A DNA stretch of 45,692 nt from Actinomycetota bacterium (GCA_040754375.1 JBFMCT010000028.1:1-45692); one strand, 5' to 3'; numbered from the stretch's first letter, positions 17,279 through 25,814 are shown. Program-made: numbers and translations. Notes: generated by a model not told the origin, from the sequence alone.

Positions 17279-17557
17279 GTGGTCGATGACCCGAACCCGC
17301 CGCCTCCGGGCCCCTCCGCCCTGCCCTCGGTCAAGGCGCGGGCGGTGGCGTTCGTGGCCATCCTGGTAGCCGGCCTGTGCGGCCTGCTCATCGGGAAGGC
17401 CCTGGTCGACGTGCAGTGCACCGGTGACTGCACGGTGGCCGCCGGCCTCGGCGCCCTGGTCGGGGGCGTCATGGCCGCCGGCGGGGTGGCCATCGTGGCC
17501 GTGCTGGTCCTGCGAGCCATGGGTGAATGGAAGGCCAAGGGCGCCACCCGCTCCTGA
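17279..17557 (+). CDS. Small membrane protein
   Basis: Not assigned to a family. The 92-residue product has a short Pro-rich N-terminus, then two hydrophobic helices (about 21-42 and 52-80) separated by VDVQCTGDCTVAAG, whose two Cys (CTGDC) would lie on one side of the membrane. The C-terminus is short and basic. Start supported by the TACGAT box 6 nt upstream. Confidence 0.75.
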   Translation: MVDDPNPPPPGPSALPSVKARAVAFVAILVAGLCGLLIGKALVDVQCTGDCTVAAGLGALVGGVMAAGGVAIVAVLVLRAMGEWKAKGATRS

Positions 17558-17575
17558 CATCCCCAACAACTGGTG

Positions 17576-17589
17576 TTAGGCTTTCCCAA
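17576..17589 (+). promoter_or_regulatory. -10 box overlapping a DtxR/IdeR-like half site
   Basis: TTAGGCTTTCCCAA matches 11 of 14 positions of the right part of the IdeR/DtxR box as I remember it (TTAGGTTAGGCTAACCTAA). The -10 box TAGGCT (17577-17582) is inside it and ends 7 nt before GTG 17590. The genes downstream are iron-storage genes. Confidence 0.4.
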
Positions 17590-17811
17590 GTGGGGAGCTA
17601 TGGGGTTCCTATCTCCGAGATGACCCGGGTGTGCTGGGTGAGGGTCGAGGTCGGTGACGGCGGGCCCGTGTGCCACGTCGTGGGCACGCACCGGCGCCGG
17701 GTGGCCACCTGCCCCGTCCCCCTCGCGGTGGCCACGGCCCTCATGGCTCGGGGTGTGCCGTCGGTCGTACGTCATCGCCCTCTACATCGGCGCCAACTGG
17801 CCGAGACCTGA
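17590..17811 (+). CDS. Small cysteine-containing protein, first gene of the iron operon
   Basis: Unrecognised 73-residue product. GTG 17590 is chosen because TAGGCT ends 7 nt upstream; a longer reading from 17527 would overlap the preceding gene. It has three Cys (VCWVRV, PVCHVV, ATCPVP), is basic and ends RHRPLHRRQLAET. The bfd gene starts 9 nt after the stop, so it probably belongs with Bfd and bacterioferritin; a regulatory or metal-related role is inference from position. Confidence 0.62.
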   Translation: MGSYGVPISEMTRVCWVRVEVGDGGPVCHVVGTHRRRVATCPVPLAVATALMARGVPSVVRHRPLHRRQLAET

Positions 17812-17820
17812 GCGCGATCG

Positions 17821-18036
17821 ATGTTCGTTTGCCACTGCCGGGCGGTCACCGACCGGACCGTCCGCCGGACGATCGAGAGGGGGGCCGGCACTCTCGGTGA
17901 CCTGGCTTCAGAGTGCGGGGCTGGCTCGCGCTGCGGCGGTTGCCATATCGTCCTCGCCCGTATGCTCGCCGACGCCGGTCTCTCGCCCCACACGATGCTC
18001 GACCACCAAGCCTCCGACGACGCCTGCGCCGCCTGA
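17821..18036 (+). CDS. bfd: Bacterioferritin-associated ferredoxin-like [2Fe-2S] protein
   Basis: Electron donor that reduces ferric iron in bacterioferritin so it can be released. In the 71-residue protein, [13 protein letters not shown] gives the CxC pair and [11 protein letters not shown] the CxxC pair of the BFD [2Fe-2S] fold, at normal family length. Its TGA overlaps the ATG of the bacterioferritin gene (TGATG), which fixes the pairing. Confidence 0.9.
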   Translation: MFVCHCRAVTDRTVRRTIERGAGTLGDLASECGAGSRCGGCHIVLARMLADAGLSPHTMLDHQASDDACAA

Positions 18037-18515
18037 TGCAGAGCGACCCCGCCATCATCGAGTTGCTCAACGACGTCCTCACCGCCGAGCTGACAGCCGT
18101 CAACCAGTACTTCGCGGACCACAAGATGTGCGAGAACTGGGGTTACGGGCGCCTGGCCGCCAAGTTCCGCGAGGACTCGATCGACGAGATGAAGGACGCC
18201 GAGATGCTGATCGGCCGCATCCTCTACCTCGAGGGCGTACCCAACCTCCAGCGCCTGGGCCCCGTGCGGGTAGGCGAGACCGTCCCCGAGAAGCTGGCGC
18301 TGGCCCTCGACGTCGAGAAGGCGGCCGTCGCCCGCCTCAACGCCGGGGTCGCCCTCTGCGTCGAGAAGGGCGACAACGGCACCCGGCAACTGCTGGAGTC
18401 GATCCTGACCGGCGAGGAGGAGCACGCCGACTGGCTGGAGACCCAGCTCGGGCTGGTGACCAGCCTGGGCGAGGCCCTCTACCTCTCCCAGCAGCTCGCC
18501 GGCGACGAGGGCTAG
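18036..18515 (+). CDS. bfr: Bacterioferritin with a substituted ferroxidase ligand
   Basis: Iron-storage protein that forms a 24-subunit haem-containing shell. The 159 residues align without gaps to the usual Bfr numbering: Glu18, Tyr25, Glu51, Met52 (haem ligand), Glu94, Glu127 and His130 are all present. Position 54 is Asp ([16 protein letters not shown]) where His54 is the usual iron ligand. The rest ([28 protein letters not shown]) is typical. ATG 18036 is preferred over the longer reading from 17913, which would translate bfd sequence in another frame. The stop overlaps by 3-4 nt the stop of the convergent deacetylase gene. Confidence 0.92.
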   Translation: MQSDPAIIELLNDVLTAELTAVNQYFADHKMCENWGYGRLAAKFREDSIDEMKDAEMLIGRILYLEGVPNLQRLGPVRVGETVPEKLALALDVEKAAVARLNAGVALCVEKGDNGTRQLLESILTGEEEHADWLETQLGLVTSLGEALYLSQQLAGDEG

Positions 18516-19258
18516 GCCAGCAGCAGGCGGCGGAAGCCTTCGGCGTGGAGGGTGCCGGCCAGACGGCCGCTGTCCTCGGCCCGCTGGCGCAGCAGCGAAG
18601 CCAGCCACTCCGCGGTACCGCCCTCGTGGCCGAAGGCGGCTGCTTGGAGCTGGCTCTCGTGGCACAGCAGGGCCTTGATCTTGGTCTCCAGGGTCCGGCT
18701 CACGTCGACCCAGGCGTTGGGTTCCAAGGTCCCCGACAACAGCACCTGGCCGACGGCATGGGCGGGCCCGGCCTCGGGGAAGTAGTGGGGGCTGCCGGCT
18801 GCCGGTGAGACGGCGTCGAGCGTGGCCCACCCCGCCTCCCGGTGGTCACGGTGGTTGAAGTATGTCTCGCCGAAGAACACGGCCGTCGGGTCGGGGCACA
18901 CGACCACGTCAGGACGGGCCCGGCGCACCGCGGCCACGATCTCGGCCCGCAGCTCGGCCGTGTTCGACAGTTCACCGTCGCCGTGGTCGAGCCGCGTCCA
19001 ACCGGCCAGGCCCAGCACGGCGGCCGCCGCCTCGACCTCGGCCGCCCGCCTCAGGGCCAGCTCGTCGGGGTCGGCGGCCGGGTCGGCCGAGCCCTTCTCC
19101 CCCCTCGCCAGCAGCAGCAGGTGGACCTCGGCGCCCTCGGCCGCCCACCGGGCGAGGGTGCCTCCGCAGGAGATCTCGGGGTCGTCGGGATGGGCGTACA
19201 CGGCCAGTGCCCGCCCGGGCACCTTGTCGAGCAACATGGCGAGCGGACGGTCGGCCAC
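18512..19258 (-). CDS. LmbE/PIG-L family deacetylase (MshB-like)
   Basis: Zinc-dependent N-acetylglucosaminyl deacetylase family (248 residues). [20 protein letters not shown] supplies the AHPDD metal and base residues (22-26); [12 protein letters not shown] and [10 protein letters not shown] give the second metal His region. Relatives deacetylate the mycothiol precursor (MshB), its conjugates (Mca) or other GlcNAc substrates; the sequence alone does not separate these. GTG 19258 is the assigned start; ATG 19237 is an alternative. Confidence 0.86.
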   Translation of the reverse strand: MADRPLAMLLDKVPGRALAVYAHPDDPEISCGGTLARWAAEGAEVHLLLLARGEKGSADPAADPDELALRRAAEVEAAAAVLGLAGWTRLDHGDGELSNTAELRAEIVAAVRRARPDVVVCPDPTAVFFGETYFNHRDHREAGWATLDAVSPAAGSPHYFPEAGPAHAVGQVLLSGTLEPNAWVDVSRTLETKIKALLCHESQLQAAAFGHEGGTAEWLASLLRQRAEDSGRLAGTLHAEGFRRLLLA

Positions 19259-19309
19259 CGCTGGTGCTTACCAGCCCCCGGCGCCCCTGGCCAACGCCCC
19301 GAACACCGA

Positions 19310-19390
19310 CCCGCGCAAACCTGCGCAAACCCCGCGCAAACCTGCGCGGGAATCGTGGGCGAAACGCCCACGATTCCCGCGCGGGTTTCG
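19310..19390. repeat. Intergenic palindromic repeat, copy B, with extra direct repeats
   Basis: A perfect 18-bp inverted repeat GCGCGGGAATCGTGGGCG (19344-19361) and its complement (19365-19382) with an AAA loop, continuing to GCGGGTTTCG. It is preceded at 19310-19343 by about three 10-11-nt direct repeats of the type CGCGCAAACC/TGCGCAAACC. It lies between the divergent deacetylase and inositol monophosphatase genes. Confidence 0.88.
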
Positions 19391-19428
19391 TCGGTGGGGC
19401 CCGGTGTGGGCCGGTGGTGGCGGGTTAG

Positions 19429-19434
19429 TAGGGT
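19429..19434 (+). promoter_or_regulatory. -10 box for leaderless inositol monophosphatase transcript
   Basis: TAGGGT, 7 nt before GTG 19442. Confidence 0.5.
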
Positions 19435-19441
19435 CCCGGGC

Positions 19442-20236
19442 GTGCCTGTGGACCCGTGCGCCCTGCTCGAACTGGCCGAGACGGCCGCCCGGGAGGCCGG
19501 TGACCTGCTGTTGGGCCGGCTCCGCCACGCGCGGCGGTCGGTCACGACCAAGTCGACCTCGACCGACATGGTCTCGGAGATGGACCGGGCGGCCGAGGCC
19601 CTGATCCTCGACCGGTTGCTGGGGGCCCGGCCCGAGGACTCGGTCCTGGCCGAGGAAGGTGGCGCCCGCACGGGGACGAGCGAGGTCCGCTGGGTGATCG
19701 ACCCCCTCGACGGCACGACCAACTACCTCTACGGCCATCCCCGCTGGTCGGTCTCGATCGCGGCCGAGGTGGGGGGCGAGGTGGTGGCCGGGGTGGTGGC
19801 CGACCCCTCCCTCGACGAGGTCTTCACCGCCGTGCGGGGAGGCGGCGCCCACCTCAACGGCCAGCCCATAGCCTGTTCGGACAAGAACGACCTGGCCACC
19901 GCCCTGCTGGCCACGGGGTTCTCCTACCAGCCCGAGCGCCGCGCCCGCCAGGCCGAGGTCCTGGTGCACGTGGTCCCCCGGGCCCGGGACATCCGCCGCC
20001 ACGGCGTGGCCTCCCTCGACCTGTGCTGGGTGGCCAACGGGCGCCTGGACGGCTACTACGAGACCGGCCTGCAGCCCTGGGACGTGGCCGCCGGCGCCCT
20101 CATCGCCACCGAGGCCGGGGCCACCATCAGCAGCCTCGACGGCGGCCCCCCGGCCAGCTCGTCCCTGCTGGCGGCCGCGCCCGGCGTGGCCCCCGCCCTC
20201 GTCCACCTCCTAAGGGAAGCCATCTCCTCCCGCTGA
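19442..20236 (+). CDS. Inositol monophosphatase family protein
   Basis: Mg-dependent, Li-sensitive phosphatase family (264 residues). Metal-binding motifs in order: STDMVSEMDRAAE, VLAEEGG, WVIDPLDGTTNYLYGHP (DPxDGTxN) and LQPWDVAAGALIATEAG (WDxAAG). Substrates in the family include myo-inositol-1-phosphate, histidinol phosphate and others; in actinobacteria inositol supply for mycothiol and phosphatidylinositol is likely, and the neighbouring LmbE deacetylase would fit that pathway (inference). GTG start supported by the TAGGGT box. Confidence 0.9.
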   Translation: MPVDPCALLELAETAAREAGDLLLGRLRHARRSVTTKSTSTDMVSEMDRAAEALILDRLLGARPEDSVLAEEGGARTGTSEVRWVIDPLDGTTNYLYGHPRWSVSIAAEVGGEVVAGVVADPSLDEVFTAVRGGGAHLNGQPIACSDKNDLATALLATGFSYQPERRARQAEVLVHVVPRARDIRRHGVASLDLCWVANGRLDGYYETGLQPWDVAAGALIATEAGATISSLDGGPPASSSLLAAAPGVAPALVHLLREAISSR

Positions 20237-20300
20237 CGGCCAGCCAGGCCGGGCCCCGACGTTTAGGGAGCCCCCAGCCGGCAATGAGGGCAACCCCGGG

Positions 20301-20329
20301 TTCAACCGGGACAAGCCCGTTCTTACGAT
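20301..20329 (+). promoter_or_regulatory. Promoter of the seven-gene hydroxylase/GH3/two-component operon
   Basis: TTCAAC (20301-20306), 17-nt spacer, TACGAT (20324-20329), then 6 nt to ATG 20336. One of few places in the window with both a -35-like and a -10 box; the transcript would be leaderless. Confidence 0.5.
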
Positions 20330-20335
20330 CACGCC

Positions 20336-21712
20336 ATGTCGTCACAGGTCGAGATCGTCAGCGAGCGGGCCCCGGTCGTCGAGCCCTCAGGTCGGACCGG
20401 GGGCCGGCCCCCCCACGTCGGGCTGCTGGGACTTCTGGCCGCTCTGTTCGTCGGTCGGGTGGTTGCCCAGCTCGTCCAGTACGTCCACCCTGTCGGCTTC
20501 CTGCCCCCCTTCGAGGACTGGCAGAGCGGCGCCCTCCCCTACGCCGCCCTGGTCGGCGCGCAACTGGCCATCATCGCCGGCCAGCTCCGAGTGATCCGCG
20601 CCGTCGGCCGGGGCCATCGCCTGCTGGGCCGCCCGTGGCGAACGGCGGTCCACACCTTCGCGCTCGCCTACGGCGTGGTGATGGCCCTGCGGCTGGTGGC
20701 TGGGCTCACGTTCGCGGCCGGCGGCGGGTGGCTTGACGCTCGCCTGCCCACGCTCTTCCACCTTGGGTTGGCCGCCTTCCTGCTGATCTGGACCGACCAC
20801 GAAGCCGGGGCCGAGCGGGCCGATGTCCCCTCTGGCCGGCCGGTGGTCACGCCGTGGGCCATGCGGGCGCTCTTCTACCCGGTGGTCGTAGTCGGCGCCT
20901 GCGTCTGCTTCTACGTGCTGGACAGCAGCGGCGCCCCCACCACGGTGGCCGCCTACGCCCCCATTCTGGTGGCCGCCGTGCTGATCACCGCGGCCGAGGT
21001 GCGCTTCCCCTACCGCTCCGCCTGGTCGCCCGACCGCCAGACGGTGAGGACCGACCTGGCCTTCATGGCCGTCGTGCAGATGGTGGTCCCGGCCTTCGCG
21101 GCGATCGCCTTCGCGCTGTCCGCCAGTGCGGTCGTCGGGTCGGGGCTGGCCGCCGACCGCCTGTGGCCCGACCACCTCCCCGGGGTCGCCCAGGTCGCGC
21201 TGATGCTGTTCGTGGCCGACTTCCTGCGGTACTGGCAGCACCGGGCCATGCACCGCAGCCCGGCGCTGTGGCGGCTCCACGCCGTCCACCACTCCCCGGA
21301 CCGGCTGTACTGGTTCAACGTCGGCCGCTTCCACCCGCTGGAGGAGATCGTCCAGTCGCTGGTCGAGACGCTCCCCTTCGTCATCCTGGGCGTCGACGGG
21401 CGGGTGATGGCCGGCTACTACGTCTTCTACGCCGTCAACGGCTTCTTCCAGCACTCGAACTGCGACGTGCGGCTCGGCCCCGTCAACCTGCTGATCGCCG
21501 GGCCCGAACTGCACCGCTGGCACCACGCGGCGGACGTGGGCGAGTCCAACCACAACTACGGGAACAAGCTCATCATCTGGGACACCCTCTTCGGCACCCG
21601 GTTCCTGCCCGCGGACCGCGAGGTGGGCGAGCTCGGCAACGGGGAGCCGTCCTACCCGAAGACCTTCGCCGGCCAGGTGGCGGCGCCGTTCCGTCGTACG
21701 GCCGGTGCGTGA
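20336..21712 (+). CDS. Fatty acid hydroxylase / sterol desaturase superfamily membrane protein
   Basis: Integral membrane di-iron oxygenase of 458 residues. The N-terminal half has about six hydrophobic helices not needed for the catalytic domain. The C-terminal half has the His clusters of the superfamily: QHRAMHR (His302, His306), LHAVHHSP (about 314-319), FQHSNCD and LHRWHHAADVGESNHNYG. It would hydroxylate or desaturate a lipid, fatty acid or isoprenoid; the substrate cannot be read from sequence. It is first in the operon and its TGA overlaps the ATG of the GH3 gene (TGATG). Confidence 0.88.
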   Translation: MSSQVEIVSERAPVVEPSGRTGGRPPHVGLLGLLAALFVGRVVAQLVQYVHPVGFLPPFEDWQSGALPYAALVGAQLAIIAGQLRVIRAVGRGHRLLGRPWRTAVHTFALAYGVVMALRLVAGLTFAAGGGWLDARLPTLFHLGLAAFLLIWTDHEAGAERADVPSGRPVVTPWAMRALFYPVVVVGACVCFYVLDSSGAPTTVAAYAPILVAAVLITAAEVRFPYRSAWSPDRQTVRTDLAFMAVVQMVVPAFAAIAFALSASAVVGSGLAADRLWPDHLPGVAQVALMLFVADFLRYWQHRAMHRSPALWRLHAVHHSPDRLYWFNVGRFHPLEEIVQSLVETLPFVILGVDGRVMAGYYVFYAVNGFFQHSNCDVRLGPVNLLIAGPELHRWHHAADVGESNHNYGNKLIIWDTLFGTRFLPADREVGELGNGEPSYPKTFAGQVAAPFRRTAGA

Positions 21713-23415
21713 TGGCCGGCCTGCTGAACGGGCTGACGGGGGCCGTCGGGGGGAAGGCGCTGGACGTGGGGCTGGGCCGGCGACGGCGGCGGTTGTGGGG
21801 CGAACTGAGGGCGCAAGCGGCCGACCCGGCCCAGGCCCAGGCCGAGACCCTGGCCGAGATCCTGGCCCTCAACGCGGGCACCACGTTCGGGCGTGAGCAC
21901 GGCTTGGGCTCGGTCCGGTCGCCGGCCGACTTCGCCAAGGCCGTGCCCGTGAACGACTACGAGTCGTTGCGGCCCTACGTCGAACGCCAGGAGTCCACCG
22001 GCGAGCCCGCCCTCACGGCCGAGCGGCCGCTGCTCTACGCCACGACCAGCGGCACCACGGGTACACCCAAGTTCCTGCCCGTGACCCCGACCGGGCTTCG
22101 CCGCCAGGCCAAGGCGCAGGGCCTGTTCTCTTCCATGCTCCACGCCTCCACCGGGGCGCTGTCGGGCCGCATCCTCGGCCTTGCCGGGCCTGCGGTCGAG
22201 GGCTACCGCCCGGGGGGAACGCCCTACGGCTCGGCCAGCGGCCTGATCCTCGAGAGCCTGCCGGCCCTCATCCGCCGCCGCTACGTGATCCCGCCCGCGG
22301 TACTGCACATCGCCGACCACGCCGCGCGCTACTACGTCACCGCCGCCCTAGCCCTCGCCGAAGGCGACCTCACCGTGATGGCCACCGCCAACCCGTCGAC
22401 TCTGCTGCGGGTGCGCCAGGTGATCGTCGAGCGCTGGTCCGACCTCCTCGACGACCTCGGCGCGGGCCGGCTGCGGGGTGCCGGGGACATCGGGCCGCAA
22501 TGGCCCCGGGAGGTCACGGCCGCCCTCCGCCCCGGGAGCCGGCGGGCCGCCCAGCTCCGTGCTCTTGGCGCCCCGGCGGACCTCACCTTCGGCGAGCTCT
22601 GGCCCCGGTTGGCAGCCGTCACCACTTGGACGGGCGGCAGTTGCGGGCTGGCCGTGGCCGGGTTGCGGGACCTGCTGGCCCCCACCACAGCCGTGGTCGA
22701 GCTGGGCTACCTGGCGACCGAGGTGCGGGGGACGGTGGCGGTGGACACGACCAGCGGGAACTGCGTGCCGACCCTGGGCGACAACTTCTTCGAGTTCGTC
22801 GACCGGGGGGCCCGCGACGGCGAGGGCGAGGGCGGCCACGTCGGCCACGGCCCGTTCCTCACCCTCGCCGAGCTGGAACAGGGCCGCCAGTACTACGTGT
22901 ACGTCACCACCTTCGACGGGTTGTACCGCTACGACATGAACGACGTCGTCGAAGTCACTGGTTGGTTCGGCCGGGCGCCGTGCCTGGCCTTCGTCCAGAA
23001 GGGCAAGGGCTTCACCAACATCACCGGCGAGAAGCTCCACGAGAGCCAAGTCATCGAGGCCGTGGTAGCCGCCGGCCAGGGCCGGGCCCCGGGTGGAGGC
23101 TTCTTCCTCATGCTGGCCGACACAGCCACGGCCACCTACCGGCTGTACGTGGAGGGACCGGTCCACGGCCACGACCTCGACGGCGTCGCCCGGGCCGTCG
23201 ACGAGGCGCTGGCCCGGCTCAACGTCGAGTACCGCTCCAAGCGGGCCAGCGGCCGGCTCCAACCGGTCGTCGCCCGGGAGCTGCGAACCGGGACGGGCGA
23301 GGCCTACCGGTCCCACTGCGTGGCCAACGGGCAACGCGACGCCCAGTTCAAGGTAATGCCCCTGCAGCGGTCCGAGGACTTCACCTTCGACCTCGCCCCC
23401 GCGGTCGTGGCCTGA
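21712..23415 (+). CDS. GH3 family acyl-acid amido synthetase-like protein
   Basis: ANL-superfamily enzyme of 567 residues. Plant GH3 enzymes adenylate a carboxylic acid (auxin, jasmonate, benzoate) and couple it to an amino acid. Motif I is YATTSGTTGTPKFLPV (about 109-124), motif II ELGYLATEVRG, motif III LYRYDMNDVVEVTG; LGDNFFEFV, GKGFTNITGEKLHESQV and a C-terminal QFKVMPL Lys follow. Bacterial members exist but few have known substrates. Its place between a hydroxylase and an enolase-superfamily enzyme suggests an acyl-amino-acid product (inference). The next gene starts 3 nt after the stop. Confidence 0.88.
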   Translation: MAGLLNGLTGAVGGKALDVGLGRRRRRLWGELRAQAADPAQAQAETLAEILALNAGTTFGREHGLGSVRSPADFAKAVPVNDYESLRPYVERQESTGEPALTAERPLLYATTSGTTGTPKFLPVTPTGLRRQAKAQGLFSSMLHASTGALSGRILGLAGPAVEGYRPGGTPYGSASGLILESLPALIRRRYVIPPAVLHIADHAARYYVTAALALAEGDLTVMATANPSTLLRVRQVIVERWSDLLDDLGAGRLRGAGDIGPQWPREVTAALRPGSRRAAQLRALGAPADLTFGELWPRLAAVTTWTGGSCGLAVAGLRDLLAPTTAVVELGYLATEVRGTVAVDTTSGNCVPTLGDNFFEFVDRGARDGEGEGGHVGHGPFLTLAELEQGRQYYVYVTTFDGLYRYDMNDVVEVTGWFGRAPCLAFVQKGKGFTNITGEKLHESQVIEAVVAAGQGRAPGGGFFLMLADTATATYRLYVEGPVHGHDLDGVARAVDEALARLNVEYRSKRASGRLQPVVARELRTGTGEAYRSHCVANGQRDAQFKVMPLQRSEDFTFDLAPAVVA

Positions 23416-23418
23416 ACG

Positions 23419-24609
23419 ATGACCGGGACGCGCATCGACCGGGTCGAGCTGTCGAGCTTCCCGGCCCGCTTCCGGGTCACCGTGCGGCACGCGTCCGCCG
23501 TCCGGGCGGCCACCGAGAACGTCATCGTCCAGGTCCGCACGGCGAGCGGCGCGACGGGCGTCGGAGAGGGCTGCCCCCGCCGCTATGTCACCGGTGAGAC
23601 CGTGCAGTCCGCCCGCGCCTTTCTGGGGGACGTGGCCCCAGGAGCGGCCGCCGCGGCCACGACAGTGGACGGCCTGCGCTCATGGATGGCGGACCACCGC
23701 GAGAGCATCGACGCCAATCCCGCCGCCTTCTGCGCCCTCGAGCTGGCCCTGCTCGACGCGCTGGGCCATGACCAGGGTGTGCCCGTGGAAGACCTCCTCG
23801 GCCTGCCCGAACTGGAGGGGGTGGCACGCTACACGGCCGTCATCGGCGACAGCGGCCGCTGGGTGTTCGCCGTGCTGCTCCAGCGCTACCTGGCCATGGG
23901 GTTGTCGGACTTCAAGCTCAAGCTGTCGGGCTCGCTGGCCCGGGACCGGCGGAAGCTGGCTCGGCTCCGGCGCCGGGGCCCGGTTGTGCGCGTGAGGGTC
24001 GACGCCAACAACCTGTGGGGCGACGCCCGCGAGTGCATCGAACACTTGCAGCGCCTCGACTTTCCCTTCACCGCCATCGAGGAGCCCCTGGCGGCCAACG
24101 ACCTCGCCGGGTTCGCGGCCGTGGCCGCCGCCCTCGGGGCCCCGGTGGTGATCGACGAGAGCGCCTTGCGGGGTGACCAGCTCGCCCGCCTACCCGGGCC
24201 CGCCGGGAGCTGGGCGCTCAACTGCCGCGTCTCCAAGATGGGGGGCCTGCTGCGTTCACTGGCCGCCGTGGAAGCGGCCCGTGCGATCGGCATGGGTGTC
24301 ATCGTGGGTGCCCACGTGGGCGAGACGAGCATCCTCAGCCGGGCCGCCCTGACCGTCGCCGCCCACGCCGGTGACGGCCTGGTCGGCCAGGAGGGAGCGT
24401 TCGGCACGAAGCTGCTGCACCGCGACCTCGTATCCCCGGTCGTGATGTTCGGCCGCCGGGGGGAGCTGCACGTAGGCGCCGCCCCGTACCGCCGGGCGCC
24501 GGGCCTGGGCCTCACGGTCGACCAGTCCGCCCTCGTGGGGCGCGAAGTCCTCGTCGGACGCGCCGGGCTCACCGACGGTGGTCCCCGGCCGGCACAGCCG
24601 CCCGCGTGA
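23419..24609 (+). CDS. Enolase-superfamily enzyme (muconate lactonising / dipeptide epimerase type)
   Basis: Metal-dependent TIM-barrel enzyme of 396 residues. Catalytic Lys166-x-Lys168 are in DFKLKLSG; the metal ligands are Asp195 (RVDANNLW), Glu221 (IEEPLA) and Asp246 (IDESAL); Lys273 is in CRVSKMGGLL. This KxK...D/E/D...K layout is that of the MLE subgroup, which includes dipeptide epimerases, N-succinylamino acid racemases and OSBS. Next to a GH3 amide synthetase, epimerisation of an amino-acid conjugate is the most attractive role (inference). Its TGA overlaps the GTG of the next gene. Confidence 0.87.
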   Translation: MTGTRIDRVELSSFPARFRVTVRHASAVRAATENVIVQVRTASGATGVGEGCPRRYVTGETVQSARAFLGDVAPGAAAAATTVDGLRSWMADHRESIDANPAAFCALELALLDALGHDQGVPVEDLLGLPELEGVARYTAVIGDSGRWVFAVLLQRYLAMGLSDFKLKLSGSLARDRRKLARLRRRGPVVRVRVDANNLWGDARECIEHLQRLDFPFTAIEEPLAANDLAGFAAVAAALGAPVVIDESALRGDQLARLPGPAGSWALNCRVSKMGGLLRSLAAVEAARAIGMGVIVGAHVGETSILSRAALTVAAHAGDGLVGQEGAFGTKLLHRDLVSPVVMFGRRGELHVGAAPYRRAPGLGLTVDQSALVGREVLVGRAGLTDGGPRPAQPPA

Positions 24610-25814
24610 ACGCGCGGCAGCTTGCCGGCCGATTGGGCCTGGGTGAACCCGCCTCCGACCACTACCTTCTGCCGGTGGCTCTAACCCGCGAAACAGTGGC
24701 GCCCGCCGGCGGCGACGCGTTGCTCGACAGTTGGCGGAGCCGCAACTGCAGCGCGTCGGCCTCAGCCTGGCTCTACCACCTCGGTCTTGATGCCTTCTCC
24801 GCCATCGAGCACTTCCGTAGAGACCCGAGGTCCGCAGGCCCGTTCGGCTGCCTGCTCCTCCGCGACGTCGTGGCCTTCGCATCGGTCTACTGCGACAAGG
24901 GCGGCTCTCAGGCGGTCACCAAGGCGCTCATCTCAATGGCGGCGGCCACCGACCTGGTGGCCGCACACGCCCTTCGCCAGCACATCCCGGCGACTGCATT
25001 CGAGGCTGACCGAGCCATGAGCCAGTTCGGGCTGAGCTTCGGGTGGGCCGTCCAACTGGGTTCCTCCCGGGGCCCAGGTGAGCGCCTGGCCGCCTACGCC
25101 GCCCCGGTGGCCATGCAGGTCGCCCTCTCGTCGTTGTGGGGCCTGCGGGGACGAAGGCGGGCGGCTTACGTCCTCCGCGAGGCGGCGTGGTCGGTCATCG
25201 CCCTCTCGTGCATCGCCCAGCTGAGCGCCCTGATGCGCCAGGCGGTCGACGACGGCTACGCCGCAGCTGTGAAGCTCAACGCCCTGGCGGCCGCCGAGAA
25301 CCAGGCCCGGGCGACCCTGCAGGCCCGCCAGGACACGCATGACCACCTGGTCAACCGGGCCCTGGTGGACTTCGCGGGCTGGGCCGAGACCATGGCGATG
25401 AAAGCCGGGCTGGCCCCCCTGGTCGCCGACCTGGCCCGAGCCGAGGCCGACGGGTGGCGTCACTGCCCAGAAGCCGGTGCGGTGACCGTCAACTGCCTCC
25501 GGCTACGGATCGTCTGTGCCCCCCAACCGGGCCCGGGCACCGTGGCCCAGTCCGCCAACCTCGACCCGGCTGACGGCCTGCTCTTCACCCGCGGGGCTGA
25601 CCACGCCACCGTCTCGTGGCTCACGGCCGCGGCCAGGTCAGCGGGGAGCCCTCTGTCCGTCGAGTTGTCGGTCAGCCAGGGCAGCCTCGACTTGAACCTC
25701 GCCGCCACCTCGTTCTCCGACCTGACCGGCCGGCCGCCGGCTGTGGCATGTTCGGCCGAAGCTGGCCGAACCGTCCTGGCGGCGCGCCTTGCGCTTCAGG
25801 CGGGCGTGCGGTGA
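24606..25814 (+). CDS. Membrane protein with histidine-kinase-like dimerisation helix (possible phospho-acceptor half of a split kinase)
   Basis: No family recognised. The 402-residue product has a helical, partly hydrophobic N-terminal part (about 80-210), then a coiled-coil-like stretch AAAENQARATLQARQDTHDH with His245 and His247, resembling the DHp helix of HisKA_3-type kinases, then a mixed alpha/beta C-terminal region (about 270-400). I see no N, G1 or G2 box, so it should not bind ATP itself. The next gene encodes a kinase ATPase domain without an obvious acceptor His, and the two reading frames overlap by GTGA at both ends. A heteromeric kinase is inferred. Confidence 0.6.
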   Translation: MNARQLAGRLGLGEPASDHYLLPVALTRETVAPAGGDALLDSWRSRNCSASASAWLYHLGLDAFSAIEHFRRDPRSAGPFGCLLLRDVVAFASVYCDKGGSQAVTKALISMAAATDLVAAHALRQHIPATAFEADRAMSQFGLSFGWAVQLGSSRGPGERLAAYAAPVAMQVALSSLWGLRGRRRAAYVLREAAWSVIALSCIAQLSALMRQAVDDGYAAAVKLNALAAAENQARATLQARQDTHDHLVNRALVDFAGWAETMAMKAGLAPLVADLARAEADGWRHCPEAGAVTVNCLRLRIVCAPQPGPGTVAQSANLDPADGLLFTRGADHATVSWLTAAARSAGSPLSVELSVSQGSLDLNLAATSFSDLTGRPPAVACSAEAGRTVLAARLALQAGVR

